This document shows, one piece after another, positions 14,929-22,171 of a DNA stretch of 22,171 nt. The notes below the pieces were generated by a model. That model did not search any database and was not told the DNA's origin. It was given only the letters and a program-made list of their open reading frames with translations. The stretch comes from SAR202 cluster bacterium AD-804-J14_MRT_500m. Lineage in GTDB: Bacteria; Chloroflexota; Dehalococcoidia; UBA3495; GCA-2712585. The DNA lies in contig VEXF01000027.1 in the NCBI GenBank assembly GCA_009391275.1, positions 1 to 22,171 on the forward strand, in the 5' to 3' direction. The translations under genes and the position numbers were made by a program. Positions within the stretch are counted from its first letter, which is position 1. Every line of letters starts with the position of its first letter.

Positions 14929-15969
14929 TTGCTTTCTCGGGGTTTTTGCCTGGTCGTTTTCGCCCTGGTCGCATGGGGCGTGTATGCTGTCGCCTTCCAG
15001 AATTCAAACAGCACAGTAGAAGCCATAAACTGGGTATTGATATCCGCGGGAGTCGGTGGCCTGCTTGGATTCGTTATTGGCCCTGTACTCCTCAGAACAC
15101 CAACGCGATCTTTCCTTAGCGAGTTGGACCGCATTCCTCCGTCCACTGTCGTGGTGGGCACTGTCGGGCTCGTCGTTGGCCTAACGGTAGCAGTTCTAAT
15201 ATCTATTCCCTTCTTCCAACTAGAAGATGGACTTAATTGGATCATACCCCTAACTATCAGCGGGTTCCTCGGAGCAGTCGGGATATCTATAGGAGTTAGG
15301 AAGGAACAAGATTTCCGAGGAGTCGGAGGCATCCCACACCGTGGCGGCAGCAGGCCTGCCAGCCACATTAACGGTCACATTTTAGTCGATACTAGTGCGA
15401 TAATTGATGGGCGCATAGCTGACTTGACTCAGACTGGTTTTGTACAAGGTACGCTAGTCATCCCAGGGTTTGTATTAGACGAACTAAGACATATCGCTGA
15501 TTCGAGTGATTCTCTACGACGCACTCGTGGCCGTCGCGGGTTAGAAGTACTCTCTAAATTACGTAAAGACGGAGACCTTCCGGTCCAGATTCTTGACGCT
15601 CCACTATCGAACGGAACCGAAGTAGACGGCGAATTGGTTACGCTGGCCAAAACAATGAAAGCCTATATCCTGACTACAGATTTTAATCTTAACAGAGTTG
15701 CCGAACTCCAAGGCGTACTTGTTCTCAACATCAACGAACTGGCTAACGCGCTGAAGCCCGTCGTCCTACCCAGCGAGGATTTGGCCGTCCATATCATCCA
15801 AGAAGGTAAAGAACCAGGTCAAGGCGTGGCTTTCCTAGACGATGGCACGATGGTGGTAATTGAAGGGGGTAAACGTCTTATCAATTCGGTGCAAACGGTG
15901 ATGGTTACCCGGGTTCTTCAAACTTCCGCTGGTCGAATAATTTTTGCACAACTGCGAAATCAGTATTAG
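14929..15969 (+). CDS. Membrane PIN/TRAM domain protein, YacL type
   Basis: 346 residues: four predicted membrane helices (about 5–22, 33–56, 74–93, 103–123), then a cytoplasmic PIN nuclease domain (about 150–270) and a TRAM RNA-binding domain (about 280–343). PIN acidic residues are visible in LVDTSAIIDGR, DELRH, VDGELVTLA and TTDFNLNR, so the metal site looks intact. The role of the family in cells is not established; a membrane-tethered RNase is the natural reading. The start is TTG 14929, because an in-frame TAA stands directly before it; GGGTGA upstream is a weak ribosome site. The gene abuts ispD without a gap. Confidence 0.88.
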   Translation: MLSRGFCLVVFALVAWGVYAVAFQNSNSTVEAINWVLISAGVGGLLGFVIGPVLLRTPTRSFLSELDRIPPSTVVVGTVGLVVGLTVAVLISIPFFQLEDGLNWIIPLTISGFLGAVGISIGVRKEQDFRGVGGIPHRGGSRPASHINGHILVDTSAIIDGRIADLTQTGFVQGTLVIPGFVLDELRHIADSSDSLRRTRGRRGLEVLSKLRKDGDLPVQILDAPLSNGTEVDGELVTLAKTMKAYILTTDFNLNRVAELQGVLVLNINELANALKPVVLPSEDLAVHIIQEGKEPGQGVAFLDDGTMVVIEGGKRLINSVQTVMVTRVLQTSAGRIIFAQLRNQY

Positions 15970-16689
15970 ATGCTGCGGGAAATACGGCCCTCTTCCCCTG
16001 CTATAGAAATTCCTTTAAGTGTGATACTTCTTGGGGCAGGAACGAGCCGACGTATGAACGGCATCGAAAAGATCTTTGCCAAATTAGACGGGCAGCCGGT
16101 GCTAGCCTACTCACTAGAAGTTTTCACGTCGTTCCCAAGCGTCAATCAAATCATACTCGTCCTTTCAGAAGACCTAGAAAACCAAGCGCGGCGGCTGCTT
16201 AAATCCCGTGGTTGGAACGGGATAGTTACCATTTGTGTTGGAGGCCAGCGACGTCAAGACTCAGTAATGTGTGGTCTAGATGCTCTGACTCCTTGCGATT
16301 GGGTTGTGGTTCATGATGGTGCCCGACCACTCATTAACCATCAAATCCTACAACAAGGCATTGGGGTTGTTCGTGAAACAGGATCTGCTGTATGCGGAGT
16401 CCCAGCCAAAGACACTATCAAATTAGTTGACTCTGAAGGCATGATCATTGAATCACCTCCCCGAGAACATCTATGGCAAGTCCAGACTCCCCAGTTTTTC
16501 CGTTATGATCTTCTTTACAAAGCACACCGGAACGCTACAGGAACTTTCACAGATGACGCCATGATGGTAGAAGCCCTAGGTGGAAGGGTCAAGATGTTCC
16601 ACGGTTCTTACAACAACATCAAAATCACAACTCCTGAAGATTTGATAATGGCGGAAGCTTTGCTGCACCAAATGCCACCACTTGGATAG
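15970..16689 (+). CDS. ispD: 2-C-methyl-D-erythritol 4-phosphate cytidylyltransferase
   Basis: IspD makes CDP-methylerythritol from MEP and CTP, the third step of the MEP isoprenoid pathway. It has 239 residues, like E. coli IspD (236). The nucleotide-binding loop LGAGTSRRM is at 21–29, with GGQRRQDSV, VVHDGARPL, PAKDTIK and TFTDDAMMVE following in the usual order. The ATG comes directly after the yacL stop, so translation is coupled; about 14 residues precede the first strand. ispF follows after 2 bases, the normal functional pairing. Confidence 0.95.
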   Translation: MLREIRPSSPAIEIPLSVILLGAGTSRRMNGIEKIFAKLDGQPVLAYSLEVFTSFPSVNQIILVLSEDLENQARRLLKSRGWNGIVTICVGGQRRQDSVMCGLDALTPCDWVVVHDGARPLINHQILQQGIGVVRETGSAVCGVPAKDTIKLVDSEGMIIESPPREHLWQVQTPQFFRYDLLYKAHRNATGTFTDDAMMVEALGGRVKMFHGSYNNIKITTPEDLIMAEALLHQMPPLG

Positions 16690-16691
16690 TT

Positions 16692-17171
16692 ATGGGATTT
16701 AGAATTGGACACGGGTTTGACGCCCATACGTTGACACCCAATCGCCCACTAGTCTTGGGTGGTATACAAGTTCCGTTTGACCGTGGGCTCGATGGACATA
16801 GCGATGGTGACGTGGTGATACATGCGTCAATAGATGCTCTCCTTGGCGCAGCGGGATTAGGAGACAAGGGTACATATTTCCCGTCATCTGATCTATCCTT
16901 TAAAGGGATTTCAAGCCTCAGATTACTAGAATCTGTCGAATCTCTCCTTAAACAAAACGGGTGGCAGGTAACTAACCTCGATGCTACAATAGTGGCCCAG
17001 CAGCCCCGTCTAGATCGATTCATAGCACAAATGCGAAACAATATCGCCTCAACCCTACGCACTGACTACTCAAAAATAAGCCTAAAAGCTACCACTACGG
17101 ATCAACTCGGATTCACCGGTAGAGAGGAAGGCATGGCAGCCTATGCTGTTGCACTTATAGAGATGCGGTAA
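16692..17171 (+). CDS. ispF: 2-C-methyl-D-erythritol 2,4-cyclodiphosphate synthase
   Basis: IspF cyclises CDP-ME 2-phosphate to MEcPP in the MEP pathway. The 159-residue length is standard for the homotrimer. Metal ligands Asp10 and His12 (GHGFDAHTL) and His44 (HSDGDVVIHASIDALLGA) are present, as are GLGDKGTYFP and KATTTDQLGFTGREEG. It starts 2 bases after ispD and its TAA overlaps the cysS ATG by one base (TAATG). IspE, the step between IspD and IspF, is not in the window. Confidence 0.96.
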   Translation: MGFRIGHGFDAHTLTPNRPLVLGGIQVPFDRGLDGHSDGDVVIHASIDALLGAAGLGDKGTYFPSSDLSFKGISSLRLLESVESLLKQNGWQVTNLDATIVAQQPRLDRFIAQMRNNIASTLRTDYSKISLKATTTDQLGFTGREEGMAAYAVALIEMR

Positions 17172-18637
17172 TGAAGCTTTACAGCACTCTCTCCCGGGAA
17201 CTTGAAGACCTCACACCAGGGGAAGATGAGGTCAAGATGTATGTATGCGGTATCACACCGTACGCGCCTTGCCACGTTGGCCATGCAATGAGTTATGTAA
17301 TATTTGACGTCCTTCGCAGATATCTAGAAATCAAAGGGCATAGAGTGTTACACATCCAAAATTTTACGGACATAGACGATAAGATCATTAACCGAGCAGC
17401 TGAAGAAGGAATCACCACCTCGGAGCTAACACACCTGTATATCCAAGAATACACGACTAGCATGGACAGATTAAATGTGAAGAGACCTTCTGCCTACCCA
17501 CTAGCCACCGAGTCCATTCCCAAGATACTAGAAGTAATACAAGGGCTAATAGACAAGGGTTACGCCTACCCTTCAAACGGAGACGTCTACTTCCGCGTAG
17601 CCAATGATGAGGACTATGGGAAGTTAAGCCATAGAACCATCGATAATATGATCGCTGGGGCCCGTGTGGAGGTTCTGGCAGGCAAAGAGAATCCGATGGA
17701 CTTCGCTCTCTGGAAAGCAGCCAAACCCGACGAGCCCACCTGGGAAAGCCCCTGGGGACCGGGACGACCTGGCTGGCACATCGAGTGCACTAGCATATGC
17801 CTCGAACACCTAGGGGAAACCGTCGACATTCACGGTGGTGGCCTAGACCTAATCTTTCCACATCATGAAAACGAGATCGCACAAAGCGAATCCTATACAG
17901 GCGTATCTCCTTTCGCCAAAGTATGGATGCATAATGGACTCCTTAACCTTGATCAGGAAAAGATGAGCAAAAGCCTCGGCAATCTAATCCAAGTGTCTGA
18001 TGCACTGGATCGCTTTACCCCGGATGCTCTCAGAACTTTTTTCCTAAGTTCACACTACCGCAGCCCTCTCAGCTACAGCGATGATGGTGTGACGGCAATG
18101 GAGCGAGCCATAGATAGGATCCGAATTGCACTTCGCCCGTCCGACTCCAGCCTAGGTTTATCTCCGGATCCAGCACCTTATGAAACTATGTTTACCGAAG
18201 CTATGGACAGCGACCTGAACACACCGAGGGCCATAGGTATCTTATTTGAACTTACGCACGCTATTAACAAAGCCAAAGACGAGGGATACCAGCCATCCAA
18301 AGCTCAAGAATCACTCAAGCAACTTGGCCATATACTGGGACTAACATTTGAAGATAGATCGTACGGGGAAGGCCCATCATTGGAGCCTGTATCAGATATC
18401 CTTGGCTGGGTCGAGGGCAATCTTGACGCATCAGGACATCACCATCTCGCCGAAAGGGCAAAAACACACACAACAGACTGCAGTTCAGGTGCCATGATAG
18501 AAACCCTCCTGTCAATTCGGAGAGAGTTACGGCAGCTTAAAGAATTCGCTTTAGCCGACGATATTCGAACCAGACTCGGCAACCTCAACATTGAATTAGA
18601 AGATACGGAAAACAGCACTATTTGGAAACAGAAGTAA
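17171..18637 (+). CDS. cysS: Cysteinyl-tRNA synthetase
   Basis: Class I synthetase that charges tRNA-Cys. The 488 residues include the HIGH-type motif HVGH (35–38) and KMSKS (264–268). The zinc ligands that select cysteine are Cys26, Cys206, His231 and Glu235, in the positions of the E. coli enzyme. The alpha-helical DALR and anticodon regions fill the C-terminal third. It ends the yacL–ispD–ispF–cysS unit, an ispD–ispF–cysS order also known in other bacteria. A 90-base gap then precedes the oxidase gene. Confidence 0.96.
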   Translation: MKLYSTLSRELEDLTPGEDEVKMYVCGITPYAPCHVGHAMSYVIFDVLRRYLEIKGHRVLHIQNFTDIDDKIINRAAEEGITTSELTHLYIQEYTTSMDRLNVKRPSAYPLATESIPKILEVIQGLIDKGYAYPSNGDVYFRVANDEDYGKLSHRTIDNMIAGARVEVLAGKENPMDFALWKAAKPDEPTWESPWGPGRPGWHIECTSICLEHLGETVDIHGGGLDLIFPHHENEIAQSESYTGVSPFAKVWMHNGLLNLDQEKMSKSLGNLIQVSDALDRFTPDALRTFFLSSHYRSPLSYSDDGVTAMERAIDRIRIALRPSDSSLGLSPDPAPYETMFTEAMDSDLNTPRAIGILFELTHAINKAKDEGYQPSKAQESLKQLGHILGLTFEDRSYGEGPSLEPVSDILGWVEGNLDASGHHHLAERAKTHTTDCSSGAMIETLLSIRRELRQLKEFALADDIRTRLGNLNIELEDTENSTIWKQK

Positions 18638-18727
18638 TCTTCAGCCATTCTATTCAAACAATGCTTGATACCTAGGATGGACTTGTCAAGACCGTGTATC
18701 ATCCTTTGAGCAATAAATTGCTGTTCA

Positions 18728-20104
18728 ATGATAGACGCCGCCATAATATCCAAACTCAAAACCATACTGGGATCTTCTGCATTAATAGCAGACCCAGAAA
18801 CAGTAGAGAAATACTCTAATGATGCCTTAACACCAGCACGTGCGTTCAGCGCCCAACCCTTGCTTCACCACACAGCTGATCTCGTGGTGAAGCCAAACGA
18901 CACACACCAAGTTTCTGAGATTGTGAAGGTAGCCTCGGAGCATCGGATACCAATTATCCCGTACGGAGGCGGTACCGGAGTGATGGGGGCAGTGGTACCG
19001 TTACGTTCCGGTATTATCATAGATCTCGGTGATATGAATCGAATTCTGCACGTAGATCGCCTAAGCCGGACCGTAACAGTACAAGCCGGAACTTTATTAA
19101 AAAATCTCGCTACAACGCTAGACAATCATGGGCTTTTACTAGGACACGACCCTTGGAGTGTCCCAATTGCTACCGTAGGTGGGACTATCTCTACAAACGG
19201 CGTTGGCTACCGAGCGGCTTCAGTGGGCCCTATGGGATCTCAGGTTATAGCATTAGAGGTGGTCCTACCTTCTGGATCGATACTCGCTACCCGACGCGTT
19301 CCCAAATATTCTAGTGGACCAAATCTAAACCAACTGTTCATAGGATCAGAAGGGACCTTGGGTGTAATTACCAATGCCACACTGAGGGTGTTAGAACAAC
19401 CAGAGGAGCGTCTCTTTTCTACCTTTCGCTTTCCTACATTTGAACTAGGTTTCAACTCCATAAATAGCATGTTCGGAATCGGGTTGCGGCCTTCTGTAGT
19501 GGATCTTACGGAAGATTTTGAAGGCGTTCATTTGTATATGGTATTCGAAGGATATCGAGAACAAGTGGAGGCCCAGCAGTGTCGTTCATCAATGATTTGC
19601 AACTTGAACAAAGGGCGCGATTTAGGACCCACTGAAGCAATGATATATTGGGACACGCGCTACCAGATAGCGGAGCAGTACAAAAATAGCGTGACCGACT
19701 CTTCCAGAACCGAAATATGGAATAGGCAATCTAAGGAATTTGATTATCTCCATATCGCCTTACCTGCTTCTACAATCCTTGAGTATCGCAAACGAGTCGA
19801 CAAGCTTCTGAACCAATATGATATACGTGTAACCGAGTACGCTGTATGGACGGCGCCAGAACTTTTCTCCATGGTTTTGGTGCCAGGAAATCTGACGAAA
19901 CGCGGAGACCTCCAATTGGCTGTGGATCAAGCTCTAATGCTTGCACAAGACATGGGCGGGATAATGGAGTATTGCCACGGCGTAGGGATCAAACTAGCTC
20001 ACTTATTGGCTAGGGAGATGGGGCTAGGACAACGCATAGTATCCGACATCAAACAGGTATTAGATCCCTACAATATCATGAATCCGGGCAAACTGGGCCT
20101 GTAA
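18728..20104 (+). CDS. FAD-linked oxidase of the GlcD/AGPS group
   Basis: 458 residues with an N-terminal FAD-binding fold of the VAO/PCMH type (about 45–225), showing the diphosphate loop PYGGGTGVMG (78–87), TVGGTISTNGVGY and GSEGTLGVIT. The C-terminal FAD-oxidase domain ends with CHGVGIKLAHLL and DPYNIMNPGKLGL. Relatives include glycolate oxidase subunit GlcD, D-lactate dehydrogenase and alkyl-DHAP synthase. The HGVG segment recalls the last, but the substrate cannot be decided. There is no adjacent glcE/glcF or iron–sulfur partner. No good ribosome site precedes the ATG. It converges with the SAM hydrolase gene. Confidence 0.85.
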   Translation: MIDAAIISKLKTILGSSALIADPETVEKYSNDALTPARAFSAQPLLHHTADLVVKPNDTHQVSEIVKVASEHRIPIIPYGGGTGVMGAVVPLRSGIIIDLGDMNRILHVDRLSRTVTVQAGTLLKNLATTLDNHGLLLGHDPWSVPIATVGGTISTNGVGYRAASVGPMGSQVIALEVVLPSGSILATRRVPKYSSGPNLNQLFIGSEGTLGVITNATLRVLEQPEERLFSTFRFPTFELGFNSINSMFGIGLRPSVVDLTEDFEGVHLYMVFEGYREQVEAQQCRSSMICNLNKGRDLGPTEAMIYWDTRYQIAEQYKNSVTDSSRTEIWNRQSKEFDYLHIALPASTILEYRKRVDKLLNQYDIRVTEYAVWTAPELFSMVLVPGNLTKRGDLQLAVDQALMLAQDMGGIMEYCHGVGIKLAHLLAREMGLGQRIVSDIKQVLDPYNIMNPGKLGL

Positions 20105-20207
20105 GAAGATGTTTATAGTTTAAGCTACACATCAAACCCTTCTATAAGACCTCCAACCCCACATTCAGCTATTTTCGTGACTATGTTCCTAACACAAAAG
20201 CTAATCT

Positions 20208-21014
20208 TCAAGCCTTGTTCACAACCAGCAAACTATCCCCCATGTGGCCTCCCAATCTAGCAGCCGCATTACCATTTTTAACCGCGATTTCCAGTGTGTC
20301 ATAGCTCCCTATGAGGGCCATAAGCCCATCCCCCTCGGCATAAAAACCATCGATCCCTTTAATTGTATGTCCTTTCACCTTTACCTCTACTTTAGTAATG
20401 CAATCTAATAAATGTCTGGGTATATCCGTAATCATATTGCCAAATCGGTCGATATGAGCAACTTTTCCGTCAATGATACCTTCTTGCCATTTAGGTTCAC
20501 TGATTGGCAAACAAACTGCTTCATAAATTCGCTTGCCCAAGCAATTCGATGGAACGCCTAAGCTAAGATGCGCAGCTACAGGTCCAAACACGTCTCGCCC
20601 ATGAAAAGTAGGGCTGACCGGATGTAACCAATAATTCTCGTTGGTCAAATGAAATGCTCTCCAACCTTCTGGGATTAATGATTGGCCGCCATCTTCTGGG
20701 TAAGCAGACATACCTTGAAATAACACATGACTAAGAACACCGTTATCAGGTGCCACAAATCTTCCATACGGAGTATCAAGAAGTAGCGGACGGCGAAAAG
20801 AACCAACCCCTGGATCTATGACCACTACATGTATTGCTAGTGCAGAAAACGACGTGTAGCTATGTCCGAGCAAGAAAGAGGCTTGAAACACATTCTGCGG
20901 TAATATTTGATGGGTGATATCCAGCACATTCACTGTCGGGTTGATACGAAGAATAGCGCCTTTCATAGCGCCCACATAAGGATCCACTACACCAAAATCG
21001 GTGGTGAGTGTAAT
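20208..21014 (-). CDS. SAM hydroxide adenosyltransferase (DUF62), start codon uncertain
   Basis: Family enzymes hydrolyse S-adenosylmethionine to adenosine and methionine, or are chlorinase/fluorinase relatives. Visible are VVIDPGVGSFRRPL (Asp and Arg of the catalytic set), VAPDNGVLS, and FHGRDVFGPVAAHL with the catalytic His. The only ATG, GTG or TTG in frame is GTG 20987, which would begin at MDPYVG and drop the conserved ITLTTDFG that binds the adenosine. That segment is encoded in frame just upstream, between 21014 and 20988, so I extend to ATT 21014. An in-frame TAA at 21038–21036 limits the start; ATA 21029 or 21032 are alternatives. No ribosome site is visible, while CATAAT at 21033–21028 could be a –10 giving a leaderless mRNA. 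Early decay of the start codon is the other explanation. Confidence 0.8.
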   Translation of the reverse strand: MTLTTDFGVVDPYVGAMKGAILRINPTVNVLDITHQILPQNVFQASFLLGHSYTSFSALAIHVVVIDPGVGSFRRPLLLDTPYGRFVAPDNGVLSHVLFQGMSAYPEDGGQSLIPEGWRAFHLTNENYWLHPVSPTFHGRDVFGPVAAHLSLGVPSNCLGKRIYEAVCLPISEPKWQEGIIDGKVAHIDRFGNMITDIPRHLLDCITKVEVKVKGHTIKGIDGFYAEGDGLMALIGSYDTLEIAVKNGNAAARLGGHMGDSLLVVNKA

Positions 21015-21042
21015 TACAGAATTTGATATTATGCTTTATCCA

Positions 21043-21258
21043 TCACGTAAGCCTAACGCTTACGATAGATACAGATATAAACAAAATTACTAATATAATT
21101 GTCGTTTGAAACAGAACGCGTTCCAAACCTCTTCTTACACGAAAGGCTGTGGTCGCGCTCCCAAATAATCCAGTACCCATCTCTCGTACCTGGAACAGTA
21201 TCACTAGCACTAAAGAAACCGAAATCAAGATTTGTATGACGTTGAGTATGTTATCCAA
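21043..21258 (-). CDS. secG: Preprotein translocase subunit SecG
   Basis: 71 residues with two membrane helices (about 4–22 and 48–68) joined by a loop with GTGLFGSATTAFRVRRG, the typical SecG signature region. SecG assists SecYE-mediated protein export. The TTG start at 21258 is supported by AAAGGA about 6 bases upstream. It begins 13 bases after the gatB stop, so the two are co-transcribed. The SAM hydrolase gene follows. Confidence 0.92.
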   Translation of the reverse strand: MDNILNVIQILISVSLVLVILFQVREMGTGLFGSATTAFRVRRGLERVLFQTTIILVILFISVSIVSVRLT

Positions 21259-21271
21259 TGTTTTCCTTTAG

Positions 21272-22171
21272 CTATCTGCCGCTTCTTGCGTTTAGGCTTT
21301 TTTTGATAATTTCTCCAGCCATTACCGGATTTGCCTTTCCTTTAGTCAGTCGCATAACCTGTCCCAGCAGGAACTTGGCGGCTGATTCTTTACCAGAACC
21401 AAAATCTCTCACAGCTTTTGGATTTTCATCTATGGTCTGTCGCACAGCTTTTTCTACTATTTCTACATCACTTATTTGCGTGTACCCATTCTCTGCCACC
21501 ACGTGCACCGGACTCTTGCCCGTCTCAAAACTGGTTTCCAGAACCGTTTTCGCTAAAGTGGAGCTTAGAGTGCCATCATCTACAAGTTTTACTAATTCAG
21601 CAATATGATCTGGGCGCAACTGCGTCTCTTCCAGTGTCACATAGTCGCGATTAGTTAACCGTGTCACTTCTCCTAAAACCCAGTTGCTTATAGGTTTAGA
21701 CCATTTCTCGTCGCATCGAGGTGTTACAAGGCCAACAGCTGATTCGAAGAAATCGGCCACCTGCTTGGTATCTGTGAGCAACATAGCGTCGTACGTGGAA
21801 AGCCCATATTCCTGTATCATCCTCTTCTTGCGCTGAGCCGGGAGTTCGGGCAAAGACGCACGGATTCCTTCTACCCATGCATCATCAGGACGCAACGGAG
21901 GTAAGTCTGGTTCCGGGAAATATCTATAATCATGCGCATATTCTTTGCTGCGCTGCGAAACGGTTACTCCACGTTCATCTACCCAACCACGTGTCTCTTG
22001 AGTCACCCGACCCCCATCTCTCAGGATTTTCTGTTGTCTTTCAACTTCATATTCAAGCGCATTGAACACGGACCGAAAGCTGTTCATATTTTTCACTTCA
22101 GCCCGGTCCATATAATCTTTAGTTCCAATAGGACGAATGCTTATGTTAGCGTCGCAGCGAAAACTTCCCTC
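21272..22171 (-). CDS. gatB: Aspartyl/glutamyl-tRNA amidotransferase subunit B, partial
   Basis: GatB activates misacylated Glu-tRNA-Gln or Asp-tRNA-Asn for amidation in the GatCAB complex. The C-terminal 299 residues are present; the N-terminus lies beyond the right edge. The frame runs unbroken to the last base, opening with EGSFRCDANISIRP, the conserved family motif, so the ATG at 22111 is internal and not the start. EVKNMNSF, YRYFPEPDLPPL and the C-terminal YqeY-like helical domain (SGKESAAKFLLGQVMRLTKGKANP) follow. Presence of GatB implies indirect Gln-tRNA and/or Asn-tRNA synthesis. Confidence 0.95.
   Translation of the reverse strand, partial: EGSFRCDANISIRPIGTKDYMDRAEVKNMNSFRSVFNALEYEVERQQKILRDGGRVTQETRGWVDERGVTVSQRSKEYAHDYRYFPEPDLPPLRPDDAWVEGIRASLPELPAQRKKRMIQEYGLSTYDAMLLTDTKQVADFFESAVGLVTPRCDEKWSKPISNWVLGEVTRLTNRDYVTLEETQLRPDHIAELVKLVDDGTLSSTLAKTVLETSFETGKSPVHVVAENGYTQISDVEIVEKAVRQTIDENPKAVRDFGSGKESAAKFLLGQVMRLTKGKANPVMAGEIIKKSLNARSGR

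Overview
The window is a chromosomal housekeeping segment from a bacterium of moderate GC (mid-40s % by eye). It has no IS element, phage gene, CRISPR array, tRNA or rRNA that I can see. Gene content and order suggest a Chloroflexota lineage (Dehalococcoidia/SAR202-like). The supporting features are a threonine synthase–NIL–sulfur carrier operon, an HspR-type regulator between a DnaJ-like gene and clpC, YacL (PIN/TRAM) followed by ispD–ispF–cysS, and gatB–secG. This placement is inference from gene order, not from a search.

Layout. Positions 1–414 are non-coding and end in a likely promoter. Then come dcd (dCTP deaminase) and the riboflavin genes ribD, ribE and ribBA on the + strand (415–3926); ribH is not in the cluster. 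On the – strand is prfB (4032–5133), whose N-terminus is read only through a +1 programmed frameshift at CTT-TGA-C. Next on the – strand is a decayed endonuclease V gene (nfi pseudogene, about 5233–5743), which still has a good extended –10 promoter. On the + strand a TSUP-family permease overlaps tgt (6070–8105). tgt shares its stop tetranucleotide with the end of a – strand operon that reads thrC > NIL-domain protein > CysO/MoaD-like sulfur carrier (9910–8102). The thrC promoter is flanked by two long perfect dyads. A gene-free stretch of about 850–950 bp separates it from a + strand chaperone operon, cbpA/dnaJ-like > hspR-like > clpC (10860–14517). A second + strand operon is yacL > ispD > ispF > cysS (14929–18637), followed by a GlcD/AGPS-type FAD oxidase (18728–20104). 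On the – strand the window closes with gatB (running off the right edge) > secG > a SAM hydroxide adenosyltransferase that lacks a canonical start codon upstream of its conserved N-terminus.

How the genes fit together. dcd supplies dUMP/dUTP precursors, and RibD/RibE/RibBA supply most of the riboflavin pathway. IspD and IspF are two MEP-pathway steps placed beside cysteinyl-tRNA synthetase. DnaJ-like, HspR and ClpC form a self-regulated proteostasis unit. ThrC, NIL and the sulfur carrier sit at the O-phosphohomoserine branch point and suggest a sulfur-carrier-linked route to, or control of, homocysteine/methionine. That operon is the most interesting functional hypothesis here. A recurring sequence feature is the extended –10 promoter (TGn directly before the –10 hexamer), seen upstream of several transcription units.
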